Shown: positions 1 to 8,127 of the stretch, in pieces
Layout: each line of letters opens with the position of its first letter
How positions within the stretch are numbered: position 1 is the stretch's first letter
NCBI RefSeq assembly: GCF_022869805.1
Contig: NZ_CP094974.1
Location: 682,001-746,000, forward strand
Direction of reading: 5' to 3'
Source of the DNA: Halosolutus halophilus
Lineage (GTDB): Archaea; Halobacteriota; Halobacteria; Halobacteriales; Natrialbaceae
Length of the DNA: 64,000 nucleotides
Translations under genes and position numbers: made by a program
The notes under the pieces: model-generated
Database searches by the model: none
What the model saw: only the letters and a program-made list of their open reading frames with translations
Told to the model about the DNA's origin: nothing

Positions 1-104
1 GAATAGGTGTTTATGGCAGTCAAAGCACTCGCTGACGTTTGAGACTCAGTTCGAAGTAGCAGAAGGTAGCTTTTGACCCCAGCGCAATTTGAGAAACCTT
101 CCAA

Positions 105-1127
105 TTATCGGATCCAAGCAGTCAAAATTGTTCGAGTAATACCGAGAGCATACTTTATCTGGGGCTTCTTCGTCTCGCCAGCCTGTCGCTCTTCGATCGT
201 GATCGGGATTTCCTGCATCCGAAGGCCGTTCTTTCGCGCCTCGATGATCAACTCGGGGGCACTGAATCGCTCTTCGGTCAGTTGCATCTCTTCGAGCCCG
301 GTCGCCCGAATCGCGCGGAAGCCGTTCGTACAGTCCGTAATCGTGGACTTCGTCAGCACGTTGATCAGCCACGTAAAGACCTGGATCCCGCTTTCGCGGA
401 CGAGACTGTTGCCGGAGTGGTCTTCCCCTTTGTACCGCGAGCCCATCACGTAGTCCGCCTCGTCGTCGATCACGGGCGAGACCAACCGCTCGAGTTCGTC
501 CGCGGGATGCTGGCCATCGCCGTCCATCGTCACGACGATCGACGCGCCCCGATCGAGTGCGATCTGGAAGCCGGTTTTCAACGCCCCACCCTGGCCCTGA
601 TTGACGGGATGTTCGACGACGGCGGTGCCGTTGTACTTGGCGTTCTCGGCGGTGTCGTCGGCGGAGCCATCCGAGACGACCACCGGTTGGACGGCGTAGC
701 CCCGGATGGTCTCCGGCAACGATTGGACGACCGACCGGATCGTCGCCCCCTCGTTGTAGGCCGGAATGACGACGAAGATCGTGCGCTCCCCACCATCTGT
801 TTCTGCGACTTGGTCGGCGGAGAGGTTGCGCACGAGGTCGCCAAACCGGGCGTTCGCCTCGCGAAGCGCCGCGAGGAGATAGAGCACGACCGCGAGCGTC
901 GCCAAATGGGCCAGCAGCGACAGCAATACGAACCGCTGTTCGATATTCAGCGCATCGCCAACAACGTCGTACACGCCCGGGAGGACGACGAAGAGCAGAA
1001 TCCCCCCGGCGAGTACCCCCGCGATCAGGAGATCGGATTTTACGAATCGGGACCGGTAGCGCTCGAACCCCCAGACGAGGATTCCGATGGCGATCCCACC
1101 AAGCACCAGATCGAGGACGCCTACCAT
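105..1127 (-). CDS. Membrane-anchored family 2 glycosyltransferase
   Basis: The 340-residue product has a hydrophobic N-terminal region (about residues 1-90, several membrane segments, DUF2304-like arrangement) followed by a GT-A glycosyltransferase domain from about residue 115. The GT2 signature is visible: VVIPAYNEG, then a DGDGQHPADE metal/nucleotide-binding stretch, then a GSRYKGE region typical of dolichol-phosphate sugar synthases. The likely role is transfer of a sugar from a nucleotide sugar to a lipid or glycan carrier at the cytoplasmic membrane, as in archaeal N-glycosylation. It is transcribed away from the SQD1-like gene at 1316, with about 190 bp between them. The ATG at 1127 is the first good start and precedes the first membrane helix. 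The donor and acceptor sugars cannot be read from the sequence. Confidence 0.85.
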   Translation of the reverse strand: MVGVLDLVLGGIAIGILVWGFERYRSRFVKSDLLIAGVLAGGILLFVVLPGVYDVVGDALNIEQRFVLLSLLAHLATLAVVLYLLAALREANARFGDLVRNLSADQVAETDGGERTIFVVIPAYNEGATIRSVVQSLPETIRGYAVQPVVVSDGSADDTAENAKYNGTAVVEHPVNQGQGGALKTGFQIALDRGASIVVTMDGDGQHPADELERLVSPVIDDEADYVMGSRYKGEDHSGNSLVRESGIQVFTWLINVLTKSTITDCTNGFRAIRATGLEEMQLTEERFSAPELIIEARKNGLRMQEIPITIEERQAGETKKPQIKYALGITRTILTAWIR

Positions 1128-1315
1128 TCTAGTCTCACCCCCCGTGATCGGTAATCGCGACTAATCACACCAATTGGCTGGTATTACCTAATCGATATAA
1201 TTCTATCGGCCCGCCCGCGAAAAGTCACCTGTTCCACGCCACCCTTTAAGCAACCCGTCACATCAGAACAACAAGACTTATCACACAGACTTGTCATTCG
1301 GAACGTGAGTAACAG

Positions 1316-2569
1316 ATGACGATACTTTTGACTGGCGCCGATGGCTATCTCGGCTGGCCAACGGCACTGCGGATCGCAGCACGCACTGACGATCGGATCG
1401 TACTCGTCGACAACTGCGCGCGGCGGGAGTGGGTCGAGGAGGTCGGTAGCACGAGCGCCACGCCGATCGCCTCGCCCGAGGAGCGCCTCGACGCCGCGCG
1501 GGAGGTCCACGGCTGTCACAACCTCTCCTTTGTCGAGGGCGACCTCACGGAGAAGGCGTTCGTCGACGAACTCCTCGAGATCCACGAACCCGACACCGTC
1601 GTCCACACGGCGGCCCAGCCGTCGGCGCCGTACTCCCAGATCAACGGCGAGCGCGCCAACTACACCCAGCACAACAACCTGCAGGCGACCCGGAACCTGC
1701 TGTGGGGGCTGGAGGAACACGACCTGACTGACACGCACTTCATCGAGACGACGACGACGGGCATCTACGGCGCGCCGGAGTTCCCCATCCCGGAAGGTGG
1801 CGCGACGATGGAGCACGACGGCGCCCGCGACGAGGTCCCGTTCCCGGCGATGGCGGGCTCGTGGTACCACCTCACCAAGAGCCACGACGCCGCCAACATG
1901 CGGCTCGCGCACAAGCAGTTCGACATCCCGATCTCGGACGTCCGCACCGCGATCACCTACGGGACCCAGACCGCCGAGACTGCGGCGGATCCGCGACTGA
2001 ACACCCGGTTCGACTTCGACTACTACTTCGGGGTCGTCGCCCACCGCTTTTGCGCCCAGGCCATCGCGGGCTACCCCATGACCGTCTACGGCAAGGGCGA
2101 ACAGCGCAAACCGTTCATCAGCCTCGAGGACGCCGTCGAAGGCCTCGCCCGGCTCGCCCTCGGCGATCCGGCCGACCGGCCCGCCGAGCACGCCGTCTAC
2201 AACCAGGTCACGCGCGCGATCAGCATCGTCGAGATGGCCAACACCATCGCCGACGTCGGCGACGAGTTCGACCTCGACGTCGCCGTCGAACACTTCGAGA
2301 ACCCGCGCGACGAGGACGAGACCCACAAGATGGAGATCGAGAACGAGCGCTACATGGCCCTGATCGGCGAGCAGCGCCAGACGTTCACCGAGGGCGTCCG
2401 CGACATCCTCGAAACGCTCGTCGAGTACGACGAGACGATCACGGCCCACGAGGATCGCTTCCTGCCGGGCGTCCTCGACGACTGGGAGACGGCCGACGAA
2501 ACGGAACTCACCTACGAGGAGGACGCTGCCGACGAGCCCGAGGCCGAAGCCACCCCCGATGCCAACTGA
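1316..2569 (+). CDS. UDP-sulfoquinovose synthase (SQD1/Agl3) family SDR enzyme
   Basis: The 417-residue product is an extended SDR with the nucleotide-binding GADGYLGWP motif at the N-terminus. Its whole core follows SQD1: SAPYSQIN, YTQHNN, a TTTGIYG active-site strand, then YHLTK (catalytic Tyr and Lys), RFCAQA and VYGKG. SQD1 and archaeal Agl3 build UDP-sulfoquinovose from UDP-glucose and sulfite. The acidic C-terminal tail after about residue 385 is typical of haloarchaea. A TATA-like stretch lies near 1275, suiting a nearly leaderless start at 1316. The next gene starts inside this one (11-nt overlap), so 1316-4584 reads as one operon. Neighbours suggest use in cell-surface glycan or glycolipid synthesis. 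The sulfonating activity is inferred from family only. Confidence 0.8.
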   Translation: MTILLTGADGYLGWPTALRIAARTDDRIVLVDNCARREWVEEVGSTSATPIASPEERLDAAREVHGCHNLSFVEGDLTEKAFVDELLEIHEPDTVVHTAAQPSAPYSQINGERANYTQHNNLQATRNLLWGLEEHDLTDTHFIETTTTGIYGAPEFPIPEGGATMEHDGARDEVPFPAMAGSWYHLTKSHDAANMRLAHKQFDIPISDVRTAITYGTQTAETAADPRLNTRFDFDYYFGVVAHRFCAQAIAGYPMTVYGKGEQRKPFISLEDAVEGLARLALGDPADRPAEHAVYNQVTRAISIVEMANTIADVGDEFDLDVAVEHFENPRDEDETHKMEIENERYMALIGEQRQTFTEGVRDILETLVEYDETITAHEDRFLPGVLDDWETADETELTYEEDAADEPEAEATPDAN

Positions 2570-3590
2570 GCGATCCGGTATGCACGTCCTCGTCACCGGC
2601 GGCTGTGGCTACATCGGGAGCGCGCTCATCCCGCAGCTCCAGGCCGACGACCGGATCGACCGGGTCACCGTCCTCGACTCGCTCGCGAGCGGCTCGCCGG
2701 CGAACCTCGTCGGGGCCCGATTCGACGGGGACCTCGCGTTCGTCCGCGGCGACGTCCGCAACTACGGCGACGTCGAAACCGCGATGCGGGGCGTCGACCG
2801 CGTGATCCACCTGGCGGCGATCACGGGGGCGGCGAGCACCCACGATCGCGTCGACGAGACGCGGGCGGTCAACCTCGAGGGGACGCGCAACGTGTTCAAC
2901 GCGGCCCAGAAGGTCGGCGTCGACCACGTCGTCTTCGCCTCCTCGTGTAACAACTACGGGCGCGCGACCAGCACGGAGATCGACGAAACGACGGAGCCCG
3001 ACCCCCTCAACCCGTACGCGGAGACGAAGTACGAAGGCGAGGACCTCCTGCGCGAGTACGTCGACGACGGCGCGTTTACGGGGACGGCACTCCGGATGAG
3101 TACGAACTACGGCTACGCGCCGGGTATCCGGTTCAACCTCGTCGTCAATCACTTCGTTTTCAGGGCGCTGACCGATCGGCCGCTGACCGTCTACGGTGAC
3201 GGGAGCAACTGGCGGCCGTTCATTCACGTCCGGGATGCGGCACGGGCGTATCACCAGGCCGTCTGTGAGCCCGCCGCGTGGGCGGCGCCGGTCTACAACG
3301 TCGGCTCGACCGACGAGAACTATCGCATCGAGACGATCGCCGAGATCGTCCGCGAGGAACTGGACACGGACCTCGAGGTCTCGTATCTCGAAGAGAAGAA
3401 TCCCGGGCCGTCGTACCACGTCAACTTCGACCTGCTCGCGGAGACCGGGTTCGACCCCGAGTGGACCCTCCGCGAGGGGGTGCGCGATCTCGCCGCCCAG
3501 TTCCAGCACCAAGCGCCCCGCAATGGCGGTGTCGGCGATGACCCAGCCGACGACGTCAGCGCAAGCCCCTCCATCCAGAACGATGACTGA
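2559..3590 (+). CDS. NAD-dependent epimerase/dehydratase (extended SDR)
   Basis: The 343-residue product starts with a Rossmann motif (VTGGCGYIGS), has HLAAITGAAS and the SDR active site (ASSCNNYG, then YAETKYEGE with catalytic Tyr and Lys), and keeps the RPFIHVRD segment of UDP-sugar epimerases. It belongs to the GalE/WcaG type of nucleotide-sugar epimerases and probably acts on an NDP-hexose. The start is either 2559, overlapping the previous stop, or an in-frame ATG at 2580 that places the Rossmann motif at residue 2; the second fits the family better. The stop overlaps the ATG of the next epimerase at 3583. Substrate unknown. Confidence 0.85.
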   Translation: MPTERSGMHVLVTGGCGYIGSALIPQLQADDRIDRVTVLDSLASGSPANLVGARFDGDLAFVRGDVRNYGDVETAMRGVDRVIHLAAITGAASTHDRVDETRAVNLEGTRNVFNAAQKVGVDHVVFASSCNNYGRATSTEIDETTEPDPLNPYAETKYEGEDLLREYVDDGAFTGTALRMSTNYGYAPGIRFNLVVNHFVFRALTDRPLTVYGDGSNWRPFIHVRDAARAYHQAVCEPAAWAAPVYNVGSTDENYRIETIAEIVREELDTDLEVSYLEEKNPGPSYHVNFDLLAETGFDPEWTLREGVRDLAAQFQHQAPRNGGVGDDPADDVSASPSIQNDD

Positions 3591-4584
3591 CGAGAACCTC
3601 ACCATCGCGGTGACCGGCGCAGCGGGCTACATCGGCAGCCGGGTCGTCGACCGGCTCCAGGCGACCCATCCCGAGTGGTCGATCACCGCGCTCGATAACT
3701 TCTATCGGGGCACCGTCCGCGACATCGGCGATGTCACCGTCGACCACGTCGACATCCGGGATCGCGACCGGCTCGCAGCGGCGCTCGAGGGCGCCGACAT
3801 CGTGATGCATCTCGCCGCCCTCAGCGGCGTCGACGACTGCGAGGACAACGCCGACCTCGCGTATGCGGTCAACGTCACCGGGACGAACAACGTGGCGTGG
3901 TTCTGCCGCCAGCACGGCGCGGGGTTGATCTTCCCCGCGAGTATGGCGATCATCGGCGATCCCGACGCGTTCCCGATCACGGCCGACGATCCGCGCGACC
4001 CGCTGAACTGGTACGGGCGGACGAAAGTCCTCGGCGAGCAAGCGATCGAGACGCTGGCCGACGACGCGTTCCCGGCACACGTCTACCTGAAGTCGAACCT
4101 CTACGGGGAGCACCAGGTCGGCGGCCAGACGATCTCGAAAGGGACCGTCATCAACTTCTTCGTCAACCGGGCGCTGGCCGGCGAGCCCCTGACCGTCTAC
4201 GAACCCGGCACGCAATCGCGGAACTTCGTCCACGTCAAAGACATCGCACGTGCATACGTTCGCAGCGCTGAACGGCTCCACCGGCAACTCGCACGTGGCG
4301 AGACGGGCGTCGAGAAGTACACGCTCGCGTCCGACGAGGATCCGAGCGTCCAGGAGACGGCGGAGATGGTCGCCCGAATCGCCGACGACGAACTCGGTGG
4401 CAGGCCCGAGGTGACGCTCGTGGAGAACCCGCGTGCCGGCGAAACGCTGGTCGACGAGTTCCCCGTCGAGACGACGCGCACGCACGCCGATCTCGGCTGG
4501 ACGCCCGAGCACACGGTCGCGGAGACGATCCGCGAGCTCATCCAGGACGCCGCTGGGCAGGACGCGCCGGCGCAGGACACGTAG
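3583..4584 (+). CDS. NAD-dependent epimerase/dehydratase (extended SDR)
   Basis: The 333-residue product begins with TVTGAAGYIGSR-like Rossmann sequence, has HLAALSGVDD, a Ser-Met active-site strand (PASMAII), the catalytic pair in NWYGRTK, and RNFVHVKD near the C-terminal substrate domain. The start at 3583 is chosen because it overlaps the preceding stop codon by a few bases (translational coupling) and puts the Rossmann motif at residue 8. The frame is open further upstream, but that part lies in the body of the preceding gene. It is the third SDR in an operon with the SQD1-like enzyme, which suggests several steps of one nucleotide-sugar pathway. Its end is only 7 nt from the end of the convergent TrmB gene. 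Confidence 0.85.
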   Translation: MTDENLTIAVTGAAGYIGSRVVDRLQATHPEWSITALDNFYRGTVRDIGDVTVDHVDIRDRDRLAAALEGADIVMHLAALSGVDDCEDNADLAYAVNVTGTNNVAWFCRQHGAGLIFPASMAIIGDPDAFPITADDPRDPLNWYGRTKVLGEQAIETLADDAFPAHVYLKSNLYGEHQVGGQTISKGTVINFFVNRALAGEPLTVYEPGTQSRNFVHVKDIARAYVRSAERLHRQLARGETGVEKYTLASDEDPSVQETAEMVARIADDELGGRPEVTLVENPRAGETLVDEFPVETTRTHADLGWTPEHTVAETIRELIQDAAGQDAPAQDT

Positions 4585-4591
4585 GGAGCGA

Positions 4592-5449
4592 TCACTCGAC
4601 GGAGCCGACGCTCTCGTGTTCCCAGATGAGCTCGACGTACCGGTGTAAGCCGGCAACGAACGAGCCGTTCTCGGTGACCGCGGCCTGGCGCATATGCAAC
4701 GGGACATCCGTTTCTTCGACGAGGACGATCGCCCGGCCCGTCTCGTAGTCCATGCTGGGATCGATCAGCGTGCCGCGCCAGGGGAGCAACTCGGTACTGA
4801 ACCGGATCGCGATCTCGGGGTACGCGTCAGCGATGTACTCCCGCGTCGTGCGCTGTTTGGCCTGATTCTCGGCCGATAAGTTTTCGGGATGGAGAAAGAG
4901 GGCGTAGATCGAGACGCCCCGATCGAGTGCGTCTTGGACTGCCGGTTCGACGGCCTCGAAGTACTCGAAACTCTTCGTGATGACGTGGACGGTGTCCGTC
5001 GCCTCACGGTACAGCGATCGGGTCTCGCGCTCGCTCGGCTCGCCGACGTCGACGACGTAGAACAGTTCCTCGGCAGGCGTAATATCGTCACTCGCTTGCT
5101 CGTACAACGGCTCGAACCGGTCGAGGAACGCCTCCTGCACGGCTTCGAGTTCGTCACAGAACTGCTCGTATTCCCGCTGGCGATTCTGTTGGGCCTGCTC
5201 GAGGATCGCAGCGGGCGGCTTCGCTTTGTACTGTTTCGGCCGCCCGGGAATGAGTTTGATGTAGCCCTGGTTGGCGAGGTCGTCGAGGACGGTATAAATC
5301 CGTGCGCGGGGAATGCCCGTTGCGTCCGCGAGGTTCGGCGCCGTCGTCTGACCGAGCCGCAGCAGGTGATTCAGCGCGGTCGTCTCGTACTCCTTCAACT
5401 CGAGGTGCTCGAACAGCGCGTCGGCGTCGTCAGTCATGATCCATAGCAC
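4592..5449 (-). CDS. TrmB-family transcriptional regulator
   Basis: The 285-residue product has an N-terminal winged helix-turn-helix (about residues 10-75: LGQTTAPNLADATGIPR, then RIYTVLDDLANQG) and a C-terminal effector-binding region with the conserved family end (SFVAGLHRYVELIWE). TrmB proteins of archaea bind sugars or sugar phosphates and control sugar metabolism and transport genes. An internal ATG at residue 5 (5437) is an equally good start. It lies tail to tail with the epimerase operon and may control it or the genes further right; no operator was identified. Confidence 0.85.
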   Translation of the reverse strand: MLWIMTDDADALFEHLELKEYETTALNHLLRLGQTTAPNLADATGIPRARIYTVLDDLANQGYIKLIPGRPKQYKAKPPAAILEQAQQNRQREYEQFCDELEAVQEAFLDRFEPLYEQASDDITPAEELFYVVDVGEPSERETRSLYREATDTVHVITKSFEYFEAVEPAVQDALDRGVSIYALFLHPENLSAENQAKQRTTREYIADAYPEIAIRFSTELLPWRGTLIDPSMDYETGRAIVLVEETDVPLHMRQAAVTENGSFVAGLHRYVELIWEHESVGSVE

Positions 5450-5602
5450 CGGGAGCAGCCATTGTCAATCTCCCGATGAGGCGAACGACGCACCGTTCCG
5501 TGTCGTCCTCGGGGGTCGTCCGGACCACGGGAAGCCGACAAGAACAATGGTTGCAAAATCACAATGTTTATGATGCTTACCACAAGTGCCGTTACTAAGA
5601 TC

Positions 5603-5722
5603 ATGAGTAACTCAGAAATCGAAGAAGAAGCGGATGAGCGGTCGCATCTCGCGGATGTCGACGATGGGGCTGGTTGTGTCGAGATCTGGGAAACAATCAG
5701 CGAGAACCGAAGCGACGACTAG
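5603..5722 (+). CDS. Small acidic protein, 39 residues
   Basis: The ORF codes for 39 residues, strongly acidic, with a central DVDDGAGCVEIWE motif that includes a single Cys next to a Trp. A TATA-like element (TTTATGATG, about 5567-5575) sits about 30 nt upstream of the ATG, as expected for a leaderless haloarchaeal transcript. This spacing, the acidic composition and the compact motif suggest a real microprotein. I do not recognise a function. It is just upstream of a decayed epimerase fragment on the other strand. Confidence 0.5.
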   Translation: MSNSEIEEEADERSHLADVDDGAGCVEIWETISENRSDD

Positions 5723-5739
5723 TTGGACTGGGTGTCGGG

Positions 5740-5922
5740 ACAGCCGATTCGTTCGATGCCAACTTCGAACTCGATTTTGAGTACCCTACCGATTGTATCC
5801 TGGAGGTTTGATGCCTCTGCACACGAGTCCTGGACATACACGTCGGAGATTGGGTTCTCGACGTCTGTCGGGTCGAGCCGTCCCGAGTTCCGCGTTCAGC
5901 AACTCGACGAGCGTAGTGACCG
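5740..5922 (-). pseudogene. Decayed C-terminal fragment of an NDP-sugar epimerase
   Basis: Read on the minus strand, one frame gives TLVELLNAELGT and a second frame gives VENPISD-VYVQDSCAE. These match, in order, the C-terminal region of the epimerase at 6403-7382 (LVAMLNAELGT and VANPIPDDGYVHDTCAD). The two parts are in different frames, so at least one indel separates them, and no N-terminal part is present. The region is therefore a degraded paralogous gene end in inverted orientation to its intact relative. The match was found by eye. Confidence 0.6.
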
Positions 5923-6113
5923 AGTAGCGCTCACTGCTGCTCAGGGGGCGGGCGACACCGACCACTACGAATAGGCGTTTGAATCGCTGACTGCGACCTA
6001 AATCGGGCTGTTTCGACGTGGTATGTTGCGGTGTCTGGTCTCGAGTCCTGGGTCGACGTTGCTCGACTCGCGACCAGCACCCCCCTCGCAGGTCGGAGAC
6101 CAGTTCTCAGCCG

Positions 6114-6123
6114 AAAATTATAT
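6114..6123 (+). promoter_or_regulatory. TATA-like promoter element of the zinc-ribbon gene
   Basis: AAAATTATAT lies 26-35 nt upstream of the ATG at 6149. Archaeal TATA boxes sit about 25-27 nt before transcription start, so this placement supports a leaderless message starting near 6149 and not at the upstream in-frame ATGs. Confidence 0.45.
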
Positions 6124-6148
6124 CCAAGTAATGGGACAGTTCAAAACG

Positions 6149-6319
6149 ATGCAGGGAATATCAGGGGATGTAACTACGCGTGACTCGGTGCTCGGATCAT
6201 TGGAAGGGGCGGAGTGTACGTTTTGCGGGGACGGCGAACTCATTCGCGAGACGTACAACGGCAACGACGCAGTCGTCTGTCCCGAGTGCGGGGTTCCGAG
6301 CGCCCAGATCTGGTCGTGA
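6149..6319 (+). CDS. Small zinc-ribbon protein (56 residues)
   Basis: The product contains two Cys pairs, C-T-F-C and C-P-E-C, about 20 residues apart with GELIRETYNGNDAVV between them: a classic haloarchaeal mini zinc finger. It resembles the small zinc-finger proteins that are widespread in Haloferax and relatives. The reading frame extends upstream to 6023, but the TATA-like box at 6114-6123 and the typical family N-terminus (MQGISG) favour the ATG at 6149; 6131 is the alternative. A regulatory or protein-protein role is likely but unproven. Confidence 0.7.
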   Translation: MQGISGDVTTRDSVLGSLEGAECTFCGDGELIRETYNGNDAVVCPECGVPSAQIWS

Positions 6320-6402
6320 GCGTCCGCAATAGCTCCACGACCGCTGCTAATACAGATCAGAAGTACTGACGATCCTTATTACGGACAACTGATAGCATCC
6401 GA

Positions 6403-7382
6403 ATGATGGACAACAACCGCGTCCTCGTCACAGGCGGGGCCGGCGTTATCGGCTCGAACCTCGCGAACCACCTCGCCGACCAGAACGAGGTGATCGCCGT
6501 CGACGACGGTTATCTCGGGACCCCAGAAAATCTCGCCGCCGCCGTCGAGTTCCACGACCGGAGCGTCCTCGAGGACGACCTCCCGACGGACGTCGACGTC
6601 GTCTTCCACCTCGCGGCGCTCTCGTCGTACGCGATGCACGAGGACGATCCCGCACGTGGCGCCCGCGTCAACGTCGAGGGGTTCGTCAACACGATCGAAC
6701 AGGCCCGGGCGGACGGCTGTGAGACGATCGTCTACGCCTCGACGTCGTCGATCTACGGCAGCCGGACCGAGCCGCCGCCCGTGGACATGGAGGTCGCCGT
6801 CAACAAGGTCGCCGTCAACACGGGGTACGAGGCGTCCAAACTCGCGCGGGAACGCTACGGCGAGTACGTCGCGACCCACTACGACATGCACGTCGCCGGA
6901 ATGCGGTTCTTCTCGGTCTCCCAGGGCTACGGTGGCGCCGAGGCACACACGGGCGAGTACGCGAACGTGATCGCCCAGTTCGCCGACGACCTCGCCAACG
7001 GCGACGCACCCGTCCTCTACGGCGACGGCACGCAGACGCGGGACCTCACCCACGTCTCCGACATCGTCCGCGGGCTCGAACTCGCCGCCGAGCACGACCT
7101 CACGGGATCTACAACCTCGGCACGGGCGACGCCGACAGCGTCACCGACCTCGTCGCGATGCTCAACGCGGAACTGGGGACCGATATCGAGCCCGAGTACG
7201 TCGCGAACCCGATCCCCGACGACGGCTACGTCCACGACACCTGTGCCGATACGTCGGCGTTCGAAGCCGCGACCGGGTGGGCACCCGCGATCGACATCGA
7301 AGAGGGCCTGCGGCGCGTCTGTGCACAGTATACCGACGGGACAGCGGAGACGGAAGCCGCGGCAGAGTCGTCCTCCCAGTAG
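6403..7382 (+). pseudogene. NAD-dependent epimerase with a frameshift near 7105
   Basis: Frame one from 6403 gives a good extended SDR: VTGGAGVIGSN, HLAALSSYAM, active site STSSIYGS, and YEASK with catalytic Tyr and Lys, up to VSDIVRGLELAAEHDL (about residue 233). After that it turns into Ser/Thr/Arg-rich nonsense. A second frame resumes GIYNLGTGDAD, LVAMLNAELGT and a normal epimerase C-terminus ending at 7382. A single missing base around 7103-7110 would restore a protein of about 326 residues. A TATA-like element (about 6372-6383) precedes it. It is either a recently inactivated gene or a sequencing error in the run CTCACGGGAT. Confidence 0.8.
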
Positions 7383-7576
7383 TCCGAGCGCGGTCTTTCT
7401 CCGGACGAAGTTGGCACGGTGCTGCGGCTCTCACCCGCTGCGTTCGTTGTCGCAATGACTGCCTCTGCAGGAGTAGGTACAAACGCGATAACGGGGCAAA
7501 CTCGGCCCGATTTCCCCATCGCCCGACGCTCTAACATGTCCCAACTCGAAACCGATCGGTGGGACTACGACCTCGG

Positions 7577-7846
7577 TTAGTCGGCGTCCGACTCGGAACG
7601 CGCTGGAATCCGTGTGGTCGGCCCGATCAGCGCGCTGGAGCGCGCCACCCCTTCGAGGTAGGACCCCGCGTCGATGATCGAACGGCGTACCGTCGTCCCC
7701 TTGAGCGTCGCGTCCGGGAAGACCACCGATCGCTCCACCTCGGCGTCGACGAGCGTCGCACCCGTCATCACGTAAACGTCGTCCCCGATCGGTGCGCTCA
7801 CGAGGACCCAGCCTACGTAGGTGCGATCGGCTTGGATCGGCGCCAG
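7577..7846 (-). pseudogene. C-terminal fragment of a sugar nucleotidyltransferase
   Basis: On the minus strand the sequence reads IGDDVYVMTGATLVDAEVE, RSVVFPDATL, SIIDAGSYLEG and LIGPTTRIP, a left-handed beta-helix end typical of archaeal glucose-1-phosphate thymidylyl/uridylyltransferases. The catalytic nucleotidyltransferase domain is missing here. The matching N-terminal end (PVAGKGTRLRPLTDD) lies about 1.5 kb away on the same strand at 9317-9431, in the correct order, with an unrelated gene between them. This is best read as one gene destroyed by an insertion plus deletion. The rest of 7383-8127 holds no gene I can support. Confidence 0.7.
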
Positions 7847-8127
7847 GCCAGTCGTCGTTGCGATATCGGGGGCCCCACTAGGTTCGGTTCGATCCTGTCC
7901 GGCTACATAGTCTCTACCGGTCGCGTGCCGCACCATAGAGGCGGAACCACTCGACCGATCAGCAAGAGCGAAACCGCGGACGGCTTCGCTCTCACCACAC
8001 TACCACTGCGGACTGTTAGGCACCCCGGGCACAGATCCTCGACACAAAAACCAGGCTTGAAACAACTGTACACTACTAGTTCGAAGACTCACTTTTATTA
8101 CTGAACAAGATGTAGAACGGTTGAACA

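Noticed and set aside
5723-5974. Plus-strand frame of 83 residues
   Set aside because: Ser-rich with no motif, and the opposite strand carries a recognisable epimerase relic.
7535-7579. Very short plus-strand ORF starting MSQLETDRWDYDLG
   Set aside because: Only 14 codons before a stop, no homolog recognised; may be the cut-off start of a lost gene, but too short to call.
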